From positions 1 to 64,000 of the forward strand of contig SAKE01000021.1 of the NCBI GenBank assembly GCA_004017275.1: a DNA stretch of 64,000 nt, in the 5' to 3' direction. Numbering within the stretch: the stretch's first letter is position 1; each line of letters begins with the position of its first letter. A program made the translations under genes and the position numbers. Under the pieces are notes generated by a model. The model ran no database searches. It had not been told where the DNA came from and worked only from the letters and a program-made list of their open reading frames with translations. The DNA is from Mesorhizobium sp. (GTDB lineage: Bacteria; Pseudomonadota; Alphaproteobacteria; Rhizobiales; Rhizobiaceae). Positions 57,367 through 64,000 of this stretch are shown piece by piece.

Positions 57367-57951
57367 ATGGCAGGGCTTCTCGCTCTATCCAGGACTATTG
57401 ACCGCGCCAACGAATTCATCGGCAAATGGATATCGTGGCTGATCCTACTTGCGATCCTGGTGAGTGCCGCCAACGCCATCATCCGCAAGGTCTTCGATAT
57501 CTCCTCGAACGCCTGGCTCGAACTGCAATGGTATCTGTTCGGCGCCGCCTTCATGCTGGCCGCCGCCTATACGCTGAAGCAGAACGAACATATCCGCATC
57601 GACATCGTCTATGGCCTGTTTTCGCGCCGCGTTCAGCACTGGATCGACCTGCTCGGCCATATCCTCTTCCTAATGCCGTTCGTGACGCTGATGGTGATCT
57701 ATTTCGTTCCCTATGTGTCGCTGTCGTTTCGCAGCGGCGAGATGTCCAACAACTCCGGTGGACTGATCATCTGGCCGGCCAAGGCCATCCTGCTCGTAGG
57801 CTTTTTCCTGCTCGCGCTGCAGGGCATCTCGGAGATCATCAAGAAGATCGCCATCATGCGCGGGGATATGGACGATCCCAATCCCTTCATATCGGTGCAT
57901 GAGCAGGCCGAGCTCGAAGCCAAGGCGCTGGCCGACGAGGTGCGCTCGTGA
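57367..57951 (+). CDS. TRAP transporter small permease (DctQ type)
   Basis: ELQWYLFGAAFMLAAAYTLKQNEHIRIDIVY; overlaps the DctM gene. Confidence 0.92.
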   Translation: MAGLLALSRTIDRANEFIGKWISWLILLAILVSAANAIIRKVFDISSNAWLELQWYLFGAAFMLAAAYTLKQNEHIRIDIVYGLFSRRVQHWIDLLGHILFLMPFVTLMVIYFVPYVSLSFRSGEMSNNSGGLIIWPAKAILLVGFFLLALQGISEIIKKIAIMRGDMDDPNPFISVHEQAELEAKALADEVRS

Positions 57952-59732
57952 TGGAGTTCATCGCCCAGAACATGGCGCCGATCATGTTCGCCTCGCTGAT
58001 CGTCTTCCTGCTGATCGGCTACCCCGTCGCCTTTTCGTTGGCCGCCAACGGTTTGATGTTCTTCTTCATCGGCGTGCTCCTCTCGCCCTATTCCGGTGGA
58101 TCGATCAATCTCGCCTGGCCGCTTCTGCACGCATTGCCGGATAATTTCTACGGCAGCCGGGTGATGTCGAACGATACGCTGCTGGCCATTCCGTTCTTCA
58201 CCTTCATGGGCATCGTGCTCGAGCGATCGGGCATGGCCGAAGACCTGCTCGACACGATCGGCCAGTTGTTCGGGCCGATCCGCGGCGGCCTTGCCTATGC
58301 GGTGATCTTCGTCGGCGCGCTTTTGGCGGCGACCACCGGCGTGGTGGCGGCTTCCGTCATCGCCATGGGCCTGATCTCGCTGCCGATCATGCTGCGCTAC
58401 GGCTATGATCGCCGGCTGGCGTCGGGTGTCATCGCGGCATCGGGCACGCTCGCCCAGATCATCCCGCCATCGCTGGTGCTGATCGTGCTCGCCGACCAGC
58501 TCGGCCGCTCGGTCGGCGATATGTATGCCGGCGCGCTGATCCCCGGCCTCGTGCTGACCGTCCTCTATATGTCCTACGTCCTGATCATGTCGATCATTCG
58601 GCCGAACTCGATGCCGGCGCTACCGCTCGAGGCCCGTACGCTCGGCCATGGCGTGATGTCCCTGCTGGTGGCGTTGGTGGTCACCGTGGCGCTTTCCTAC
58701 GCGGCGTACCGCTATCTCGCGCCGGCGCATGGCGACAATGCCGACATTCTCGGCGCCACTGCCGGGGTGCTTTTCATCTACATCGTGGCTATTGCCGACA
58801 AACGTCTGAACTTCAACATGATGTCCAGGCTCACGCAGCAGGTGATCATCGTGCTGATCCCGCCGCTGGCGCTGATCTTCCTGGTGCTGGGCACCATCTT
58901 CCTCGGCATCGCCACGCCGACCGAAGGCGGCGCCATGGGCTCCGTCGGTGCCCTGATCATGGCAGCGGCAAAAGGGCGGCTGTCGCTCGATGTTGTCAAG
59001 CAGGCGCTGGCCTCGACGACAAGGCTGTCGTCCTTCGTGCTGTTCATCCTGATTGGCGCGCGGGTGTTCTCGCTGACCTTTTACGGCGTCAACGGCCACA
59101 TCTGGGTCGAGCATCTGTTGACTTCGCTGCCGGGCGGCGAAACCGGTTTCCTGATCGGCGTCAACCTGCTTGTCTTCTTCCTCGCCTTCTTTCTCGACTT
59201 CTTCGAACTGGCGTTCATCATCGTGCCGTTGCTGGCACCCGCCGCCGACAAGCTCGGCATCGACCTGATCTGGTTCGGCGTGCTTCTGGGCGTCAACATG
59301 CAGACAAGCTTCATGCATCCGCCCTTCGGCTTTGCGCTGTTCTACCTGCGCTCGGTGGCCGCCCGCGTGCCCTATCTCGACCGTCTTACCGGCAAGCAGA
59401 TCGCGCCAGTGACCACCGGACAGATCTATTGGGGCGCGGTGCCCTTCGTCTGCATCCAGGTGATCATGATCGGGCTGACCATCGCCTTCCCGCAAATGGT
59501 GATGCACTACAAGGGAACGACCGTCGACCCGGGCACGATCGACTACCAGGTGCCAGAGATGCCCGGCCTGTCGCCGCTCGGCACGCCGCCGGCGGACGGC
59601 GCAGCGCCTGCCGGCGGCGGCACGGCGCCGGCAACCCCTGACCTTTCGCAGCCGCCGAGTTTCGGCGATCCGGCACCAGCCAAGCCGGCAGCACCACAGC
59701 CGGACCTGTCGCAACCGCCGAGCTTCAACTGA
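57951..59732 (+). CDS. TRAP transporter large permease (DctM type) with Pro/Ala-rich C-terminal tail
   Basis: IPFFTFMGIVLERSGMAEDLL, GALLAATTGVVAASVIAMGLISLPIMLRYGYDRRLASGVIAASGTLAQIIPPS; tail with duplicated PDLSQPPSF. Confidence 0.94.
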   Translation: MEFIAQNMAPIMFASLIVFLLIGYPVAFSLAANGLMFFFIGVLLSPYSGGSINLAWPLLHALPDNFYGSRVMSNDTLLAIPFFTFMGIVLERSGMAEDLLDTIGQLFGPIRGGLAYAVIFVGALLAATTGVVAASVIAMGLISLPIMLRYGYDRRLASGVIAASGTLAQIIPPSLVLIVLADQLGRSVGDMYAGALIPGLVLTVLYMSYVLIMSIIRPNSMPALPLEARTLGHGVMSLLVALVVTVALSYAAYRYLAPAHGDNADILGATAGVLFIYIVAIADKRLNFNMMSRLTQQVIIVLIPPLALIFLVLGTIFLGIATPTEGGAMGSVGALIMAAAKGRLSLDVVKQALASTTRLSSFVLFILIGARVFSLTFYGVNGHIWVEHLLTSLPGGETGFLIGVNLLVFFLAFFLDFFELAFIIVPLLAPAADKLGIDLIWFGVLLGVNMQTSFMHPPFGFALFYLRSVAARVPYLDRLTGKQIAPVTTGQIYWGAVPFVCIQVIMIGLTIAFPQMVMHYKGTTVDPGTIDYQVPEMPGLSPLGTPPADGAAPAGGGTAPATPDLSQPPSFGDPAPAKPAAPQPDLSQPPSFN

Positions 59733-59739
59733 ACCAGGC

Positions 59740-60780
59740 ATGGCCACGATGATGAAAGCGGTGCGGCTGGAAGCGGTGGGCAGCATCGCGCTGCGCGACG
59801 TCGACAAGCCAGACATCGGCCCGGACGAGCTTCTGGTGCGCATCGAAGCCTGCGGCGTCTGCGGTACGGACCGGCATCTGTTCCACGGTGAATTTCCGTG
59901 TACGCCGCCGGTGACGCCCGGCCATGAGTTCTCCGGCATCGTCGAGGCGATCGGAAAATCCGTCTCGGGTTTTGTCGTCGGCGATCGTGTCACCGGCGAC
60001 CCCAACATTGCCTGCGGGCGTTGCGCGCATTGTCACGCGGGACGCGTCAACCTCTGCAGCAATCTGCGCGCCATCGGCATTCATCGCGACGGCGGCTTTG
60101 CCGAATATCTTGCCTTGCCGCAGAAGCAGGCTTTTGTCCTGCCCGCGGGCCTGGATCCGATGCACGGTGCGTTCTGCGAGCCGCTGGGCTGTTGCCTGCA
60201 TGGCGTCGACCTTGCCGAGATCAGACCAGGGAGCTCGGTGGTCGTGCTTGGTGGCGGCGTGATCGGCCTGCTCACCGTGCAGCTTGCGCGTCTGGCCGGG
60301 GCCACGACAATCATCTTGTCGACCAGGCAAGCCTCGCGGCGCGCGCTCGCCAGGGAGTTCGGCGCCACCGCGACGGTCGATCCGACCGCCGCCGATGTCA
60401 TCGGCGCCATCGCCGGGCCAACAGGCCTGGCGCCTGGCGGTGTCGACGTCGTCTTCGAGTGCGCGGGCGTGCGAGAGACCGTCGAGCAGTCGATGCGGCT
60501 GGCCCGCGCCGGCGGCACGGTCGTGATCGTCGGCGTGACTCCGCAAGGCATGAAAGTGGAATTCGAGCCGTTCGACCTGCTGTTTCGGGAATTGAAAGTA
60601 CTCGGTTCCTTCCTCAATCCCTACACCCATCGCCGTGCCGCCGAACTCATCGCTTCCGGCGCGATCGAGATCGACAGGCTGATCTCCAGGCAGGTGTCGC
60701 TTGAAGAGGCCCCAGCGGTGATCGCCAATCCGCCGGCGCCGGGTGAGGTCAAGGTGCTGGTGGTGCCGCGCCGGGGCTGA
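59740..60780 (+). CDS. Zinc-dependent alcohol/polyol dehydrogenase (MDR family)
   Basis: ACGVCGTDRHLFHGEFPCTPPVTPGHEFSGIV; IACGRCAHCHAGRVNLC. Confidence 0.94.
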   Translation: MATMMKAVRLEAVGSIALRDVDKPDIGPDELLVRIEACGVCGTDRHLFHGEFPCTPPVTPGHEFSGIVEAIGKSVSGFVVGDRVTGDPNIACGRCAHCHAGRVNLCSNLRAIGIHRDGGFAEYLALPQKQAFVLPAGLDPMHGAFCEPLGCCLHGVDLAEIRPGSSVVVLGGGVIGLLTVQLARLAGATTIILSTRQASRRALAREFGATATVDPTAADVIGAIAGPTGLAPGGVDVVFECAGVRETVEQSMRLARAGGTVVIVGVTPQGMKVEFEPFDLLFRELKVLGSFLNPYTHRRAAELIASGAIEIDRLISRQVSLEEAPAVIANPPAPGEVKVLVVPRRG

Positions 60781-60800
60781 GCACTGGCTATCGAACGTTG

Positions 60801-60981
60801 CGCTGCCCCTCATCGCCCTGCCGGGCACTTCTCCCCGTATAGTGACGGGGAGAAGGACGCTTTCATCTCCGGTCTTCGCCAATTGGGAACATAGCAGGAA
60901 GATGCGCCAAGGGTGCGGCAACTCCCTTCTCCCCGTCACTATACGGGGAGAAGGTGCCGGCAGGCGGATGAGGGGCGGCGC
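60801..60981. repeat. Long inverted repeat (~55-bp arms, ~70-bp core), RIME/MITE-like intergenic element
   Basis: Left cgctgcccctcatcgccctgccgggcacttctccccgtatagtgacggggagaag; right cttctccccgtcactatacggggagaaggtgccggcaggcggatgaggggcggcgc. Confidence 0.9.
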
Positions 60982-61019
60982 AGACCTCGACCGCCAGCCA
61001 GAACGAGCAGTTTGCAGCG

Positions 61020-62273
<1,254 letters not shown>

Positions 62274-62396
62274 CTATAGTCTAACGGGCCGTTTCGTGGC
62301 CTATGCGACACGTTAAAACTTGTCATGGAAAAATCCCTAGGGATCGCCTATTTTGCAGGCAGGACATCCCTTGCCCAGATGGAACACAGAGCCAAA

Positions 62397-63170
62397 ATGC
62401 ATCAGCCGCTCGTCGCCATATCGACCGACGTCCGTCAGTTCGACAACTACACCTGGCATGCCGCCCCGCAGCAATATCTGGAAGCGGCGATCACCGGCGC
62501 TGGTGTGTTCCCGCTGCTGGTGCCATCATTCGGCGACCGGCTCGACTTCGACGAACTCCTGTCGTCGGTCGACGGCGTCATGGTCACCGGCTCGAAATCC
62601 AACGTGCATCCCTCGCTCTATGGCGGCGATGCCAGTGAAGCCAATGGCCCGTATGACACGGCGCGCGACGCCACGACGCTGCCGCTGATCCGCCGGGCGA
62701 TCGAGCGCGGCGTGCCGCTGCTCGCCATCTGCCGCGGCATTCAGGAATTGAACGTGGCGCTGGGGGGCACGCTGGGCACCGAGATCCAGGAGCGCGAAGG
62801 TTCGCTCGACCACCGCGCGCCGGTGAGCGACAAACAGGACGAACGCTTCGCCATCCACCAGACCATTTCGATCAAGCCGGGCAGCTGCCTGGCCGGCGTG
62901 TTCGGTGCCGGCGACATCAAGGTCAATTCGCTGCACCGCCAGGCGATCGACCGGCTCGGCTCGAAGCTGCAGATCGAAGCTGTCGCCAGTGACGGTACTG
63001 TCGAGGCGGTTTCGGTGCGCGATTCACGCGCCTTCGCTGTCGGCGTGCAATGGCATCCGGAATATTGGGTCAAGTCTGACAGCAATTCGGTGAAAATATT
63101 CCGTGCCTTCGGCGATGCGGTTCGCCTGCACGCCGCAGCGAAGGCTGGCGCGCGGGCCGCAGCGGAATAA
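62397..63170 (+). CDS. Gamma-glutamyl-gamma-aminobutyrate hydrolase family (class I amidotransferase) protein
   Basis: GVPLLAICRGIQELNVALGGTL (nucleophile Cys), VNSLHRQAIDRLG, AVGVQWHPEY. Confidence 0.93.
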   Translation: MHQPLVAISTDVRQFDNYTWHAAPQQYLEAAITGAGVFPLLVPSFGDRLDFDELLSSVDGVMVTGSKSNVHPSLYGGDASEANGPYDTARDATTLPLIRRAIERGVPLLAICRGIQELNVALGGTLGTEIQEREGSLDHRAPVSDKQDERFAIHQTISIKPGSCLAGVFGAGDIKVNSLHRQAIDRLGSKLQIEAVASDGTVEAVSVRDSRAFAVGVQWHPEYWVKSDSNSVKIFRAFGDAVRLHAAAKAGARAAAE

Positions 63171-63578
63171 TCAGTCCGCAGAACGCGAAGCACCGCTGGC
63201 CGCCAGCGACAGCAGCGGCAGCGCCGGGGCATAGGATTCGTAGCCGTTGCCGTCGGCAACCGCGAAGGTGACGATTGGATCGGTGCCATTGGCGCTGAAG
63301 GCGACGGTGCCGTCGTTTTGCTCGCGCCAGAACTTCGCCTGCTCTATGCCCGGCAAGAGCCGGCGGCATTTCGGAGCAACGGTAAGCAGGGACAGGCCAT
63401 CCGAAATTTCGGCCCCGCGGCTGACTGCACAGGCCGCCTCATCGCCGTTGGCGACCAGCCTGTAGCTGTTGGACCGCGCCGCCTCGTTGGCGACGCTTTC
63501 CCCGTTGCCATCGTGAAACAGCTGAACACCGCTCAACAGCGCCGCGGCAGCGATCAATGCGGAAAATGCTTTCATCAT
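63171..63578 (-). CDS. AprI/Inh family metalloprotease inhibitor-like exported protein
   Basis: Signal peptide; AACAVSRGAEISDGLSLLTVAPKCRRLLPGIEQAKFWREQNDGTVAFSANG. Confidence 0.65.
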   Translation of the reverse strand: MMKAFSALIAAAALLSGVQLFHDGNGESVANEAARSNSYRLVANGDEAACAVSRGAEISDGLSLLTVAPKCRRLLPGIEQAKFWREQNDGTVAFSANGTDPIVTFAVADGNGYESYAPALPLLSLAASGASRSAD

Positions 63579-63660
63579 TCTTCATCCACGTACACGGACA
63601 AGTTGAAGAGAATGATTCCAAACAGTTAAGCTGACGTTAATAAGTGTGGCAGCCTGCCAT

Positions 63661-64000
63661 TCAAGCTCGAGCCTGGACACTCGCGGTCTCCGGTACCGGC
63701 GTCAGCGGCCGGCGCTCGGTGAACCAGGACACCAGATTGTCGACGCAGAGATCCGCCATGGCGCGGCGTGTATGGTCCGAGGCCGAGCCGACATGCGGCA
63801 GCAGCGAGGCATTGGGCGCGTCGAGCAGCGCCTTGGGCACGTTCGGTTCGCCGGCAAAGACATCGAGACCGGCAGCGGCAATGGTGCCGTCGGCGAGGGC
63901 TGCCGCAAGCGCAGCCTCATCGACCGTGCTGCCACGGCCGATGTTGACGAAGACGCCATTGGCGCCGAGCGCCGAGAGGATTTCGGCGTTGATCGCCTTC
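63661..64000 (-). CDS. D-isomer-specific 2-hydroxyacid dehydrogenase (partial, runs off the window)
   Basis: Minus-strand translation KAINAEILSALGANGVFVNIGRGSTVDEAALAAALADGTIAAAGLDVFAGEPNVPKALLDAPNASLLPHVGSA... Confidence 0.93.
   Translation of the reverse strand, partial: KAINAEILSALGANGVFVNIGRGSTVDEAALAAALADGTIAAAGLDVFAGEPNVPKALLDAPNASLLPHVGSASDHTRRAMADLCVDNLVSWFTERRPLTPVPETASVQARA

Overview
High-GC alphaproteobacterial chromosomal window. Gene content and order (tRNA-Ala, TIGR02300, aroA, cmk, rpsA; gyrB; split pntA/pntAB/pntB) suggest a rhizobial, Mesorhizobium-like organism; taxonomy is inference. Main content: (1) a ~11 kb organosulfur cluster (ssuD, FAD/NAD(P)-binding flavoprotein, sfnG, Liv-type ABC transporter, sfnB, msuE-like FMN reductase); (2) housekeeping genes tRNA-Ala(GGC), aroA, cmk, rpsA, gyrB, pnt; (3) a guanidino/arginine-type locus (ThDP decarboxylase, DDAH-like hydrolase, HisP/Occ-type ABC transporter, Ldh-family reductase); (4) a predicted exported caspase-TPR protein; (5) a FeeM-like N-acyltransferase, a GGDEF/EAL protein and a fused indolepyruvate ferredoxin oxidoreductase; (6) a TRAP transporter locus with an alcohol dehydrogenase and a class I amidotransferase. 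Points worth a second look: two probable frameshifted genes, a 49-aa DUF3096-like ORF missing from the ORF track, two apparent non-canonical starts, several structured intergenic repeats, and the unusual makeup of the sulfur cluster. No CRISPR array, prophage, integrase or transposase was recognised. Family assignments come from reading the translated proteins; no database search was run.
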